Shown here piece by piece: positions 12,901 to 25,404 of a DNA stretch of 64,000 nucleotides. The notes below the pieces were generated by a model. It worked only from the letters and a program-made list of their open reading frames with translations, did not search any database and was not told the origin of the DNA. This stretch comes from Geosiphon pyriformis (lineage: Eukaryota; Glomeromycota; Glomeromycetes; Archaeosporales; Geosiphonaceae): NCBI GenBank assembly GCA_016748015.1, contig JAAOMT010000672.1, positions 257,094-321,093 on the forward strand, given 5' to 3'. How positions within the stretch are numbered: the stretch's first letter is position 1; each line of letters begins with the position of its first letter. Made by a program: the position numbers and the translations under genes.

Positions 12901-14700
12901 TTATATTAAAATTGTTGTTTTTCTGTTGTTTAATTTTTATTGGTTTTTTTTGCTGAAATATTAAATAAAAGTGTGATCATAAAAAAAATGTTTTTGGAAT
13001 TTCAAATATTTTAATTGTTTTAACTAATTAAATTTGTTGCTTAGTTTATTAGCATTTAAATAAGTTTGGTTAAATTTTTTAAAAAATAGAATTCAGTAAT
13101 TAAAAATGGAATTGAGTTTTTAAAAAACAAAGTAGTAATATTATTAACTTAATAATTAATATAAGGATTTTTTTGGTTTTATAAAGAATTATTAAGATAA
13201 TTTTAATGTTAAATAGTTTGATCAAAATATAAATAATAAAGTAACATTATTTGCAAGTAAAAGTACTTTTAATAAGTTGATAATACTTAAGTTTTTTTAA
13301 TTAAAAATAGCAAAAAGTCAATTAGGGAATAATTAAGTAAATTTATAAAAAATGTAGATTATTTGAATTAGTATATTAAAAAATAAAAAAACAGAATATG
13401 TTTATTTCTTCTAACATAATTTAATCTTAACAGGTTTAAATAACTAATTACATGTTGTTTTTAGCATAATTTAAGTCTAATATATAATAATAGTGTTGTT
13501 TATGATTAAATTATATTATAAACAAAGAAAAAAATAACAAATAAATGCTGAATTTTTTGAGAACTGCTATTTAAGGAAATTAAACATTATAAATTAGTCT
13601 ATTTACTAATTAAAAACATTAAATATTTAAAAATTTAAAAAAACATGTATAAAACAAACTTACTGCTTATTATAAAACTATAATAAATAGATTTAACATG
13701 AATTAATACTTTTTTTAAGCAACAAAAAAACTGTTTTTATAACAAATTATATTAAGAGTTATAATATATTTAAACACATTAATTATTTATACAAATTAAA
13801 TTAAATAATTAATTAGTTAATGTTATTTTTCAAAAGCTAGTAATATGAATAATCAGATTTCAATGGCTTAATTTAGAATATTAATTGTAAATTAATAATA
13901 CCAATTTTAATTATGCTATTTTTTTGTTATTATTAGTCTTTATTACTAATCTCTTATTTTCTTAATGCTAATTGAATTGTTGAATTAAATATGTTGCTTT
14001 AGATCATGCATTAGAGAAAAATATAAATGTCAATGACCAAACTAAGAACAAAATACAAAAGAAACAGATTCATTAAAAATACAAAGAAAAAACGGATTAT
14101 CTACTTAGATATTGTAAAAAAAGGTGGTTTTATTTTAATACATTTGAGCTTTATGAGTTTAAGAAAATCTGCACATATAGTTTCAGGTATTTTAATCAAT
14201 CTTTTTTGGGTGTGGTTATTAGTTATGACATGTGTATGTTTGATTATACTCATGTTACCAATAAAAAAAATTATTATTGATAAATAAATTCTGTTTTTTG
14301 AAACAAGTTTATTTTGAATCCACATTAATATTTTTAATTTTTTGACAAACTTATATTGAAAATAAAAAATAAAACTGTTTATTAAATTTTTCATTTGCTT
14401 AAAAAGAAAAATTTGGGAATTGAAAAATATAAAAATAAACCTATAAATTAGTTATGATATAACTTTTAAGAATTAAATTAAATTTAAAATATGGCTAAAG
14501 TTTATTTAATTGAATTTTTAAAATTGTGTAAATTTTTATAGTTTTTTAAACCATAGAAGTATTTTGTACTTTTTTGGTTCTTTAGAAAGAAAAGTCCCCC
14601 CAAATTATTTCTAAGAATATATCTTTTCTATGATCTCAAACAAAAAAATTTAAAAATTTTACAACAAAATGCAAGCCTTTTTATAAATAAAAGGAAAATA
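9955..14700. other. Extremely AT-rich gene-poor island 1
   Basis: About 4.7 kb made almost wholly of A and T, dense in TAAT, ATTA and TTAA words and with very few CpG. The change at both edges is abrupt; flanking sequence returns to the local norm near 14.8 kb. The only frames over 80 codons (14027-14287 plus and 14101-14394 minus) overlap on opposite strands and have no recognisable domain. It could be a mutated transposon graveyard, a centromere-like segment or simply an AT isochore. The sequence alone does not decide. Confidence 0.7.
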
Positions 14701-16346
14701 CTTAAATTATTTATTCATTTATTTTATTTGATTAAAACATCAAAAAATTTGGGTAAACTTGGGATTCTTATAATTTTGATATTGGCATCATAAAAATAGA
14801 ATAATTTTGAAGAATTTAATATAAAACCAGTGCTTTTAACTTAGTTTAATGGCACTGTCGTTTTCGTTAGAAACGCCGCTTGTGTCTACTGACCAGCTTT
14901 GCAAGCGGGTCATAGGGAAAAATATGAGGACAATAGTGGCGGGAAATTGCTCCAACTCTTAAGATAATGAAAGACTGTAAATCTGATTTTTTGATCGAGC
15001 TTCATTCGATCTTACCAACACCACAGAGAATCATTGAGCAGAGAATGAAAGCGAAAGAAAAACCTATTGGACTTATTTTTTTCCATACGTATAAACTGTA
15101 TACTTGAAAATTCTGATTTGTTAAAGTTACTGGCTTTAGGGAAAAAGTTGAGCCAAAATGGGGAAATATTAAAATATCCAATGTGTAAAAATCTAAAATT
15201 TCCCAATGCATCTAGTATTTGAAAGTTGATTGTAGAAAATTTATATTTATTTACCAGTATGCGTGCTCATTAATTTTGAAAAATGAAAGTTCAAAGCTAA
15301 TAAAATTTACAAATTTAATATAAAGGGATTTTTTCCCTGCTATGTGGTTTCAAGGCTTCCAAGTATTAATTTCTGAAAGCATTATAAGTTATCTGAATGA
15401 AAAGCTTGACTTGTGCCTATCTTTGGAACCTTTTTTAAATCAGAAAAGATTAAGTTGGATTGGCACTAAGCTCATCCAATAAAGCTTTTTTAAGATTCAA
15501 AAAAAGGAAAATAACTCAACTACTTTAAAAAAATAAAAAATGATAATAAAAAGTTAAAAAAACTGTTGTAATGGTTTTTTATCCAATTTTAAATATACAT
15601 GAATATTTTTTAAAGTCGTTGTCTGATTTTTATAACATATTGGGGAACCCCAAAAACAAAGTATTGGTTTAAAAATTTATAAGCTTAATATTTTATATTT
15701 AAAACTGTGATTTAATTAAGATCTGTAAACAGTTCCATCTACTTGAAGCTTTTGGTTTTACGACATAAAGCTACAGTAAAAACCAGGTTTTACGATTTAC
15801 CAAACATACACTTAAATACTTCTGGGTGGCTAAAATATTCGGTAATTGTAGTATTTAAAAATTAATGCATATTCCTTATTAAAATATGGTGAAATGGGCA
15901 TCAAAAAAATTGAGGGATCTTATTTTTGATTTAACAATAAATTTTTTTAGCATTCAATATTCACAACCCGCCTTTAATGTGTATCCGCACCTCATTAAAC
16001 AAAAATTTTAAATTTTCATCCCTGCTTTCAAATTGAACCCAATCGGGCGAAATTTCCAATACTTCACATGCATGAGATATCGAAGAATCGTTAAATGATA
16101 ACCTTTATAAGCTCCACCAATTAATGTCATACTTTCCAGTTATGGACGCAATGAAGAGTTGGAAATTGTGGTTAACATTATTGTCACTCTGAAAATAAAA
16201 TTTTTACTCCAAGGTGGTACAATTGACCGAGAGAGTGGATGAGTTACAAAGTATATAAAGCTATGGAGGAAAGTTTTGAAAGGGTAACCAAACTTTCTTG
16301 CATTTAAAGAAAAAAATTCAAAATTTAAATACATTTGGATAAAAAA
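14701..16346. other. Upstream region of the P450 gene
   Basis: Composition returns to the local norm from about 14820. No gene is supported. A short stretch at 14986-15011 has an Sm-site-like ATTTTTTG directly followed by a perfect 6-base-pair hairpin, but the surrounding sequence matches no snRNA I recognise. Short overlapping minus-strand frames at 15002-15211 carry no domain. Confidence 0.45.
16251..16259 (+). promoter_or_regulatory. TATA-like box of the P450 gene
   Basis: The sequence gtatataaag sits about 87-95 bases upstream of the P450 ATG at 16347, a plausible distance for a fungal TATA element. The call rests on sequence and position only. Confidence 0.45.
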
Positions 16347-18401
16347 ATGTTGATTCTTACAATCATTCTTATAATATTTGGCTGGTTCATGCTGCATCAA
16401 CATAGAAGATATCGAGCACATAAAGACTTAATGTCATTACCTGAACCAGCTGGGAAATGGCCATACTTGGGTAAATTCAGAGTTGACTTTTATTGCATTT
16501 GGTTGATAGTTTTCATTGATTTCTATCAACCCTTAGGTCACTTACCATTAATTTGGGGAAAACAATTACCTAAAAAGTATGTGTCAAGTTGATCTACATT
16601 TTTTGATAAACCGTTTGCCTTAGAGCTGATTGAGACATCGCACTTATAGGTTTGCAGAATGGGGTAAAGAATTCAGTGGTATTTATATGATTTGGTTAGG
16701 TCAACAGCCTTGGATTATCTTAACGAGTGACACCACAATTCATGATCTTTTGCATATTCGTAAGTTTTAATTAGAAACCTTTGCTATCTATCAATTGAAT
16801 ATTCTTAATAAATAATTTTCTTCTTACCCGCCAACCAGGAGGTGTAAAATATTCCTCACGAAGTTACGCTTATTTCACATGGGAATTGGTTGGAAGAAAA
16901 AGATCATATCTTACATCCCCCTATAATGATTGGTATAAAAAGGCCATGGGGCCAGGTAAGTTTAATCAAGATATTTTGCCTTAGTAACTTTGAACTCAGT
17001 TAACTGAACATCTTTTTAATTCAGCTCATAGTATATTAGGGCAACGCCAGATTGCATCTTATGTCAGCCTCGTAGACGAATGTACAACCCAGCTACTAAA
17101 ATTATTAAAAAAAGATGGAAATTTATCAGAAGGAATTTTCCCACGAAAATATTTTCACCACACTTTCTTAAACGTGATTTTAAACATCAACTTCGCATTC
17201 CATACCGAAGGGCTTCACGATCCTCTATACCAAACCCTGTTTCGATTGACAGAAGAATGGTTCAAGATGGCAGGTGCCACAAAAATATACGATTTCTTGC
17301 CCATCCTGAGATACTTCTCAAATCGAAGGAATACAAAGAAAAAGGCTTTATTACTTCGGGATGAGTGGGAAACAACTGTAAGAGGCCTCTATAACAGAGT
17401 AAAGAATGATCCAAACAAGACTCCTTGCTTCGCTCGAGATTTTATAAAACAAACGGAAGAAGGAACATTAGATGAGTTTGATATTATTCATTTAGCTCAT
17501 GACATGCTAATGGCTGGCACAGTAAGTGAAAGATTTGAATTGTTATTTTAATGAATGTATGAATCTTTCTAATCGAAAATTTTTTAATTTGTAAAACGAT
17601 TTTTTATAGGACACGCTCGCTTCTGCTATGACTTGGTTAGCAGCAATTCTGGCAACTCATCCGGAAATTCAGGCTAAAGCACATGAGGAACTTGATCGTG
17701 TGGTAGGAAAGTCTCGTCTTCCCGATCTAAACGATGAACCATCTCTCCCATACATTCGAGCTCTTATCAAGGAAAATCTTCGTTGGGCACCACCAGTCTG
17801 TATTTAGTTTCTTGTACTGAGGATATTTTTCTTATATCTAATATGTTTGAACTGTTTAAATTATAGGCTCCATTAGGTGCACCCCATTTCATTGAAGAGG
17901 AGGATCAATATATGAAATATCATATCCCAAAAAATAGTGTTGTCGTGATGAATATTTACTCAGTGCATTCAGACGACAAACGGTACAAGCACCCTCATAA
18001 ATTTGATCCCACACGATTTTTAGGCAATAATGAATCCGCCGCTTCCTCGGCTCAAGGGGATCCAAAGAAAAGGGATCATTTTACTTTTGGTGCCGGGCGA
18101 AGACTTTGCATTGGAGTTCATTTGGTAATTCTCATATTATTTTTAGGTCTATGTTTGAAAATGATAATTCGTTTTAACTTCATTGAACAATTACCCTATT
18201 TATCTTTATTTTGACTCAATATAGGCCGAGGTTGAGCTTCAATTAGCAGTCTCACGAATTCTTTGGGCGTTTCGAATTGAGCCTGTAGAAAAAGTAAATT
18301 TGAATGATTATGATTCTTCGTATACACAATGGATAAAACCTTATCATGTTCGCTTTGTACCTCGACATGAAGAGGTTGATAAAGTTTTTGAAGCAATTTA
18401 A
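16347..18401 (+). CDS. Cytochrome P450 monooxygenase, complete
   Basis: Eight exons: 16347-16470, 16537-16576, 16650-16759, 16839-16955, 17025-17521, 17610-17795, 17867-18124 and 18225-18401, giving 502 residues, a normal length for a microsomal fungal P450. Seen: an N-terminal hydrophobic anchor (residues 1-17) followed by basic residues and a Pro-rich hinge (LPEPAGKWP); the I-helix motif AGTDT (294-298); the K-helix ExxR as ENLR (351-354); the FDPTRF meander; and the heme loop [12 protein letters not shown] with Cys439 as iron ligand. All signature residues are present, so it should be a functional ER-bound enzyme needing a P450 reductase. Exon 6 ends at a GTCTGT donor, the weakest splice site in the model. 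Substrate is unknown; its place between three diterpene-cyclase-like genes suggests, but does not prove, a terpenoid substrate. Confidence 0.92.
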
Positions 18402-18666
18402 ATATTTAATCATAGAGCTTAAAGGACGTTTTTATTGTTAATAGATAAGAGGTTAATTCATATTCGATGCAAAAAGGCTTTTCATTAAATGAAGATGTTT
18501 CAAGTCACCCCATAAGGGTCTATAAATAATTTTTAGACATCAAAGAAAATTTTCAAATACATAAACGAATGACGTACAAATATGGTCTCGTATTTAGCTG
18601 TTATATATATTACGAGATTCTTCGCACACATTAAATCGTTAAAAAAATAATGAATCCAAAATTTCT

Positions 18667-20163
18667 TTAATGTTCCTGAACTTGAACATTAATACCAACA
18701 AATAAGTTTGGTTTCTTCACCTCACAATACTTGTCACTTAATGCTTGTATTCTTTCATCAGGATCCATCCAAATTGGATAAAAAAGTATCTTATTAAACT
18801 TCGTCTCAATCCTATGTACAAAATTTTCAAGGGCATCCCAAGAAACTCGATACAATCTCAAATCCAAGTCGTGAAGCGATTTAGGCAAGGCTTCAGCAAA
18901 CATCGGTAAAAACTCTTCGAAATTAGGATCATGAAAGGCGAAGGCTGTTAATTCTTCAAGATATCGTAGATTTGATAAGCATTCCAAGAATTCGATGAGG
19001 GTATCCTCATAAATTGGGATTGAGAGGGAGACAAGGCTTCGACAATATAACCCGATGGCCTGAAAAATACTTCGACTAATATTGTTGCTTGGATGAATTT
19101 TTAATTCTGTCAAGTCTTCCATAAGATCATTTATAACTGGCAACAGAAAGTCTTTATCGAGTCTCGGCCAGGAAACCTCAAACTTGTTTAAGCGAATCAT
19201 GGAAGTCGCCAGAGGTTCCCAGAATTTCGAAACTGGTTCATCACTCGGAAGTAAGCTATTATGTATCTGAATTGTTTTTAATGCAGTCCAGCCGGCAATC
19301 AATGATAGGTCTGGTGCTTTCTTGGTCTCAATAAATCGCAGCGTTTTTAGGTTTTTTGCTTGAGGACTAAGGGCTGATAAGAATTTGTTACATCCCGAGT
19401 CAAAAAGGTAAAAAAATATCTCTTGTAAATGATCCTGATTCTTAATCAAATCTAGAAAATGGTCCCCTAACGAGGGCACAGCTTCTATAAATCGAAAATC
19501 GATTCCAAGACAAGCAAGAAACTTTGTGACGTTTTTAATCTCAATGACAAGATTAATAATATTTGGCATATCTTCACTTTCGAATCGTTGGATATCTCCC
19601 CAATTATAAAAACTTTTCAATTGTGAAAGAACTGGGCCTGCTTGTGGATATTGTTGAAAATTCGGAACACGGGTAATTTCTTCAGCAACGCTATACAGAC
19701 GCGGTGCTCTGATTCCAATATACTCTAGTCCGGTGGAGTTTTCTAATATTATTTTACAAACTGCTGTAACGATCTCAAAAAATGCTTGGCCATCTGTACT
19801 TTCTCCTTTGGGATAATTATCTGAAAAATATCCGAAATCTAATTCTTTGATGAACGAAGGGTAATTGAATGTTGGTTGATTTATTTCTTGAATTTCGAAG
19901 TAATAATTTCGTAAATTTATTCTGTCATCTTCTGAAAGATACCAGAATAGAGTTTGGAAAAAACTAGAAGGAAGTCGTTTATCTTTTTCGGTAGGTTGGA
20001 ATGGGTTTGACCAAATTAGTTTTACAACTTGTCGACACCATGATCGATTTACTAATGCGCAGCGTAAAAGAAAGGATTTTTGGTTTTTAAATTCAGAAAA
20101 AATTTTTTCAAGGGATTCCGCAGGTAGCTGTACTGAGGCTTTGCTGGTATTTTGGGCATCCAT
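18667..20163 (-). CDS. F-box protein with leucine-rich C-terminus
   Basis: A single uninterrupted exon of 498 residues. Residues about 13-56 form an F-box (LPAESLEKIFSE, then CALVNRSWCRQVVKLIW). The remainder is a long, Leu-rich, irregular LRR-like region. F-box proteins recruit targets to SCF ubiquitin ligases through Skp1. The sequence pattern 'LVNRSWC...LIW.NPF' followed by 'FNYPSFIKELDF' is the form I know from the large F-box families of arbuscular mycorrhizal fungi, and it is part of the basis for the organism call. Being intronless is usual for that expanded family. Its stop lies about 265 bases from the P450 stop, the two genes converging. There is no evidence that it belongs to the terpenoid pathway. 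Confidence 0.85.
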   Translation of the reverse strand: MDAQNTSKASVQLPAESLEKIFSEFKNQKSFLLRCALVNRSWCRQVVKLIWSNPFQPTEKDKRLPSSFFQTLFWYLSEDDRINLRNYYFEIQEINQPTFNYPSFIKELDFGYFSDNYPKGESTDGQAFFEIVTAVCKIILENSTGLEYIGIRAPRLYSVAEEITRVPNFQQYPQAGPVLSQLKSFYNWGDIQRFESEDMPNIINLVIEIKNVTKFLACLGIDFRFIEAVPSLGDHFLDLIKNQDHLQEIFFYLFDSGCNKFLSALSPQAKNLKTLRFIETKKAPDLSLIAGWTALKTIQIHNSLLPSDEPVSKFWEPLATSMIRLNKFEVSWPRLDKDFLLPVINDLMEDLTELKIHPSNNISRSIFQAIGLYCRSLVSLSIPIYEDTLIEFLECLSNLRYLEELTAFAFHDPNFEEFLPMFAEALPKSLHDLDLRLYRVSWDALENFVHRIETKFNKILFYPIWMDPDERIQALSDKYCEVKKPNLFVGINVQVQEH

Positions 20164-21734
20164 ACCTTAATTTTAAAGTGAAAAATTCAACAAATGTAAG
20201 AGTGAGCTAAAGGCTGTTTTGTAATTCGAAAAACCGGAACTCGAGATCTTTCCCTTTTCATTCAGAGCAATCTTCATTTTGCCGATTTCCCCTTTATTAG
20301 ATTACAAAACCCAGCCCAAAATTGAAAAAATGATCTGTTATGCTAATTGATGTTACAAGGATGTGCCGAAATTGACGAACAGCCTTGGATTCGTCTCGAT
20401 TCCAGTTCCACTGCATAGCCTTTTATCATGAATGCTTATCGATTATCAATAATCTTGGACGCATGAAAGGATAACTATTAACAAGTTTAAAATAAATGTC
20501 ATATTCAGAGAAAAATTCTCTTTTCAATTTAGTAAATATTTTATCCAAAAGTTATTTATCGAAATTTATTAAACAACAAATAGGTCCTAACAGATGTTGC
20601 GTACCGAAAGTGCATTGATAATGGAAAGAACAAAAAAAACAAAGCGTAAATCTAACAGGTATTATTTGTTAATTCATTTTGATAACTGAAAGTTTTGAAA
20701 ATCCTGTTTTTGATAAAAATTAACAAAGCAAATTGTGATTTGAGATCAAAATTTAATATATAGAGATTGTGTTTTTTAATTCAAATCAAATACGAAAACC
20801 AATATTGCAAAAATAGAAAAACATCCAGTTTTTTTTATAATATTTGAGTAACCCAAGAAGCAATCAGATTTATAATAATCCAATAAAGAAATATTTAATT
20901 TGATGTTTAAATGCAATTTTTCCAAAAGATTTTATTTACCCAGAGTGACAAAATAATATTGAGTATAATTATTTTTTCCAATATAATTTACATAAAAAGA
21001 ATGACTTAATTGTAATTTCAATAAATAAAAGAATTTAAAAGAGAAAATGAAAAGAACAGGGAATTATTTATATATATTTTATTATTTATTATACCTTCAA
21101 ATCAACTTTTTATATATATAAAACATTCAAACTCAAAGTTACGTCTTCAGGTTTTTTCTCCAAGGTTAACTTTTTTAATTTAAGACTTAAATAACACATA
21201 AATTGTGTTAATTATTAGGATTTCTTGGAAAAAAAAGATATTTAGTTTTAAAATTCTATTTTGGTGCAAAATATATTGAATGAAAATTATATATTAAAAA
21301 AATAATTTATATTATTAATAAACATGTAACTTGAATACTCAAGTTTTATCAATTTTAAAAAAATAATAAGTTAAACTTTATGTTTAAATTATATCTAATA
21401 TAGTTTTTTACAATTTTAATAAAAACAATACCCAATATTGAATTAATGTTTTTTTGTAGCTTTGAGTAATATTACTTTTATACATATTAAAGGTAATCAA
21501 TAAATAACTTGATGTCTTGGTCAATAATTAAGTTAATAATTTTTTTTTGATATTAAAAATAGAAAATCTAATTGATTAATATTATATGAATAATATGCAA
21601 AAGAAATATAGCCTTAACAACATATTATATATAAATTGGTTAAATTGATAATTAATTAAACAAAATTCCAAAAATTGGTTTTATAAATTTTATACTTTAT
21701 AAATTAATAAATTTAATTAAAAATAAATTAAACA

Positions 21735-21766
<32 letters not shown>
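21735..21766. repeat. AAT microsatellite
   Basis: Uninterrupted run of about ten AAT units in AT-rich intergenic DNA. Confidence 0.95.
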
Positions 21767-21768
<2 letters not shown>

Positions 21769-22882
21769 GTCGTATAATTATTTTTATTATTATAATTTTG
21801 TAACTTAAATTGCCTTTTATAAATAAAAATCTATTATAATACATATTTTTGTGTGCAAAGAGTTAATTTTATTTATGAACAGAAAAATGGATAAAAACTC
21901 CATAAGCTCATTTTAACATATTACTGAAGGCATTAAAAGACTTGAAGTCAGATGAAAGTTGAAAAGCAGTTTATCTCTCCTTTTTTTGCTTGCATACTTG
22001 TTTCTTTCCTTTCAATTGAAATATGCTATTAAGAATTTCACAGTTTTTTTTATAAAATTACAGAGAAATTAATGCAAAGTCTCAGTATCAATCGATTAGG
22101 TTTAACCCCTTGAATAAGCCAATTTTAACAATCTTAACTCGGGATTTAACTGAGGAAGCAAAAAATTTGATTGGCTACAATTTTATTGACATTCGGCCTA
22201 GAATGGTTTGAGGTTGATTGATCGAGTTTTACTCATAAATTATCGTAATTTCCTTTGAGACAGGAAAAAGTTTGATTATTTTGAAGCTAATTATGGGAAA
22301 GATTTCAGAAAAGTGATTATTTTGAGCTAATTATGGCAACGATTTTAGGAAAGAGAAGAATTCAACAAAAACCCTTTGTTTCAATTTTTTTACAAAAGTT
22401 CTAAACTTTAAATCAGAACAATAGAAAAATATCGACTAATTGTAAGATAAAATTTTTTTACTTTAACGACTAAAAAAAATACATTAATCCTTGTCTTTTT
22501 TTGTCATTGAAATGATAAACTTTCCATTAAGATAATCTCTTCAGATCTGCTTCAATGGGATTTTCCCAAGACTTATTTGTATGCAAAATTTACATTCTGG
22601 TATATACCGTATTAAAAATTGGATGGAAAACTCTTTAGTTTAAGAAATTAACGTTTGAATATGGTTGAGCAAGGATCTAATATTTTTTGAGAAAATGAAA
22701 GCCAATAATGTAATCCATTATGTAAATATGTATGATTCATGATGAAAAAAATCTTTGGCACAAAAATTTCGGTCATGAAACAATGGGTATGATTTCTTTT
22801 AAAGGAAATAAAGTTATCACTTGCATAGATATACGTCATGAATTTTAATATTAATCTAATAGAACCCAAAAATATGGGGTTT

Positions 22883-22901
22883 TGGTTGGTTGGTTGGTTG
22901 G
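22883..22901. repeat. GGTT microsatellite
   Basis: Four to five GGTT units in intergenic DNA; a G-containing repeat stands out in this AT-rich background. Confidence 0.9.
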
Positions 22902-23695
22902 AAACCAAGATAAGGTTTTTCAAAAAAAAGTGGTTCTCCTTTTTGGGTAAGAAATACAGACGATCTTAAGCAAACATTATTCAATTGACATTCTCAAAAA
23001 CTATGTAGCTTAAAATTACAATTTTTTGTGAAATGAACTTCATTATTGACGATTATACAGCCTCGATTGATTTTATGCATTTGCCAATTCTTCCTTTGTG
23101 TACCTTTTTAGGTAAGGAAACAAAGAATCTGAAAAAGGGCAAATTCTAAAAATATTTTTTATTTCCTCAGCTATACAAAAACAAACTCTTTACAAATTAA
23201 CTCATATTCGGTGTGCTTTTAAAAAAAAGAATGAATCTTCAAATTAATTAGATTTAAGAATTTTATCCATCATAGTATAAATGATGACATCTAAAACTTG
23301 ATTATTCAATGGAACGTTCGCATTTTTGATCCTAGCAAACAAACAGCTGAACTAGTTTAATAGGAACAAAGTTTTTCCGATTTTTTAATATGGAATTTAT
23401 ATTTTGATTCAATTTAAGAAAAATACTAAATTTTTAAGGTTGTTGACGCATAATGGATAAGGTTGTCAATTTTTTTTGTTCTTACATTAAGAAAATTAAA
23501 AGAGATCCTTTGTATTTGACCAAACTATTCATACGATGGATTAATAAAAAAATTCATTCAATTAAATTTGACAGAATATTCGTTTTAAAAAGAGTTTAAA
23601 CCATTATTGGGTTTTAAATAATAAAATCTCGATGATGCTAATATAAATATCCATTGGCAACTAGAAATTGTGAACACTATTTACATCTATAATGG

Positions 23696-23733
23696 ATATT
23701 TGCGTCCATTTGCTTGCAAATGGACGCAAATAT
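23696..23733. repeat. Perfect 18-base inverted repeat, 2-base spacer
   Basis: The left arm atatttgcgtccatttgc (23696-23713) is followed by TT and by its exact reverse complement (23716-23733). The arms contain GCGTCC, richer in G+C than the surroundings. No gene flanks it closely. It could be a hairpin, a palindromic protein site or the remnant of a small inverted-repeat element. Confidence 0.95.
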
Positions 23734-25404
23734 AAAATTACACCTAATCAAATAATCTTTGTGTTATAGAAAAAAGGATTTGAATGTGGCTTAACTTTAA
23801 GTAAAATATATTTTTAGGATTACATATGATCAGCAGGCAAAAATTCAGGAGTTAGATTTTATTTGCTGGAAATATTTTTAAAGTTCAACCATTGATTTGA
23901 AACTACTGGTTGTTAGTTAAGCATTAGGTTTGGATTTAAACCTAATATATCTTTGAAGGAACCAATTATTTCTTTTAGGTCATCCAATTTCATCAATGTT
24001 TTTCAAAATTGGTAACCCAGGAATCTGTTCTACATAAAATTCTGGGTGTTAACTGCCAAAACACGAATGAATAAAAGTCCTCGCCGTACATAATTCTTGT
24101 GTTCGATTTAACAAATTGAATCATGAAACATTAAAGTTTAAATCATTATGTAGATAGTGAAAAAGAGTGTTACTAAAGTAAAAGAAACTTCTGGGAACTT
24201 TTAAAAATAGTCATAAAGTTATAATTAAAAAATTATAGCTTAATGAAGTTGTTCAGTTGTTTAGGTGCTAACCTGGTTTCTGAGATAAAATTTATCCCTA
24301 AAGTTACATTTTTTAGTTGAACCCAAAAAGCCAAGTGGGACCAATTCATAATGTGTATTTTGATTTAATTATTAAAAACAAAGTTTTCTTTAAAAAAACG
24401 CTTTTAAGAAAAAATAACCATGTGTAAATTTTTTTTTATTGCCAAAATAATATTATTCACGTATCACAATTCCAAAAAAAATGGACACATACTTATAGCC
24501 TGGGAATTTTTCCTGTGTATGCAAATTTATTTGGCAGACCTCCTTGAAACAGAAGATGGGACGAGAAACCTTTTTTTTGCTAATTAATTCGAAATTTAAT
24601 ATAATAATCAACCAGAAAATTTATTATCGGAATATCAATGCAGAACATTGAGCCAAAGGTATCGTATCTGGGTAACTTTAAAATTTTTATCGATTTCGAT
24701 TACTACTTCCAGGGTTGATTTCCTTTTAGGATAAACATGCGTTCGATCCCAGCGACTGAGATTGTCAAGTTCTGCAGAAAATTTAATTAAAAATTTAGCC
24801 CCAGGTCTTATCTTTTAACCCAGTTTTTGGTTTTTATGGTAGTACAGATTGAATATCCCGGAAATTCCTACATTTTTTTACTATTTGTAATTGAAAGATT
24901 AACGTTTCATTGGCCTTTTCAAATTATTTTTTTCTGTGTGTATGAACAATCCCAAATTGCTAGATTTTGGGCCCCAAAAAATTATGAACAATACAAAGAT
25001 TTTTAATAAAAACTTGATTAACCCCTAAAAATTCCAATTGACCAGAAACTCGCTACTAACGCCCAAATTTTAAGTTTTTCGAGTAAAGGACTATGAAAAT
25101 GGCTATTTAAAATAATAGTAAGAATATAAGAAAATTTTTAAAGACCCTACAATTTGTACGGTTTCTCTAATTCTAATTGATAGTCCTATTATGCAACGAT
25201 ATCCTTGCACAATCACCAGATTATTTACCTATCTTTGTTCGAATATAATATGTGCAAGATACCAAAAGAAGCGAGCCTTTTTAATACACAGTCATAACCA
25301 TGTATAACTCATTGCAATTATCAAAATGGAATAGGTTAAACATATAACCTATCGCTTTTCCTCCCAAGCGATGAATAAATATTATAACTGAATCTAAAAT
25401 CAAG

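Noticed and set aside
16140-16421. 93-codon minus-strand frame overlapping the P450 start
   Set aside because: It is antisense to the P450 promoter and first exon, with no domain.
24735-24765. GCGTTCGATCCCAGC, resembling a tRNA B box
   Set aside because: There is no acceptor stem, anticodon arm or A box upstream, so it is a chance match or a distant relic.
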